A DNA stretch of 64,000 bases from Xylanibacillus composti. Lineage in GTDB: Bacteria > Bacillota > Bacilli > Paenibacillales > K13. Both the position numbers and the translations under genes were made by a program. Of this stretch, positions 63,978-64,000 are shown piece by piece. How positions within the stretch are numbered: the stretch's first letter is position 1; the number at the start of each line of letters is the position of its first letter. The notes beneath the pieces were generated by a model that worked only from the letters and a program-made list of their open reading frames with translations, did no database searches and had not been told where the DNA came from. The stretch is from contig NZ_BOVK01000028.1 in assembly GCF_018403685.1 (NCBI RefSeq), forward strand, positions 1 to 64,000, written 5' to 3'.

Positions 63978-64000
63978 TGGTAATGCACCCGCCTTTCCGC
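63974..64000 (-). CDS. C-terminal end of the upstream ABC permease (UgpA-like), cut by the window edge
   Basis: The last eight codons read A-E-R-R-V-H-Y-Q before TGA, the usual tail of UgpA-type permeases. The stop overlaps the GTG of the next gene. Only this fragment is visible. Confidence 0.7.
   Translation of the reverse strand, partial: AERRVHYQ

Overview
The window looks like chromosomal DNA of a Paenibacillus-type Bacillota bacterium. The evidence is moderately high GC, strong AGGAGG-type ribosome sites, S-layer-homology (SLH) proteins, PadR regulators paired with HAAS-type membrane proteins, a decapeptide-repeat surface protein, and a very large nonribosomal peptide synthetase (NRPS) locus. 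No rRNA, tRNA, CRISPR array, prophage or intact insertion sequence was seen. Assignments rest on reading translations and motifs by eye; no database search was run.

Layout. 1-3067 (minus): a giant 10-residue-repeat protein that runs off the left edge. 3.2-4.3 kb: azlCD amino-acid exporter. 4.4-6.0 kb: a soluble histidine kinase fused to an RsbR-like STAS domain. 6.4-7.8 kb: gdhA. 7.9-8.05 kb: an inverted intergenic repeat cluster. 8.1-9.2 kb: tetR-doxX. 9.8-10.6 kb: a nitrilase-family hydrolase. 11-13.4 kb: an aldo/keto reductase and a GyrI-like/VOC/VOC fusion. 13.4-33.4 kb (minus): the biosynthetic locus, comprising an Fe(II)/2-oxoglutarate amino-acid hydroxylase, a FAAL-initiated three-module NRPS of 4267 residues, a second NRPS of 1375 residues, an MFS exporter and a CPBP protease. 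Together they predict a short N-acylated lipo-tetrapeptide made without a thioesterase.

33.5-36.3 kb: a tandemly duplicated two-gene unit (papain-like hydrolase plus lipoprotein), one copy of which is decayed. 36.6-37.2 kb: a TetR regulator. 37.6-45.05 kb: an SLH protein translationally coupled to a roughly 2100-residue PKD-type surface protein that is split by a one-base shift in a C8 tract. 45.08-45.3 kb: a compact type I toxin-antitoxin candidate (27-residue hydrophobic peptide and convergent antisense RNA), followed by a decayed SLH paralogue.

46.5-51.5 kb: a spermidine-synthase-like protein, an arsRBC arsenic operon, chrA chromate exporter and a membrane protein behind repeated AACTAAT palindromes. 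51.8-53.2 kb: PadR plus HAAS membrane protein. 53.5-57.3 kb: a cysteine-cluster/pentapeptide-repeat protein, a DUF2269-like membrane protein whose promoter carries the same operator as tetR-doxX, a 32-residue Cys peptide, an NCS2 permease and a DUF1080 protein. 57.6-59.3 kb: a second PadR module, here controlling a HAAS-FtsW/RodA-type protein. 59.3-61.7 kb: a VOC protein, frameshifted YCII and DUF998 genes, and a 2H phosphoesterase. 61.7-64.0 kb: a Ugp-type ABC importer cut by the right edge.

Functionally the window mixes a lipopeptide locus, metal resistance, cell-surface proteins and several small self-regulated membrane modules. Gene decay by duplication and frameshift is frequent.
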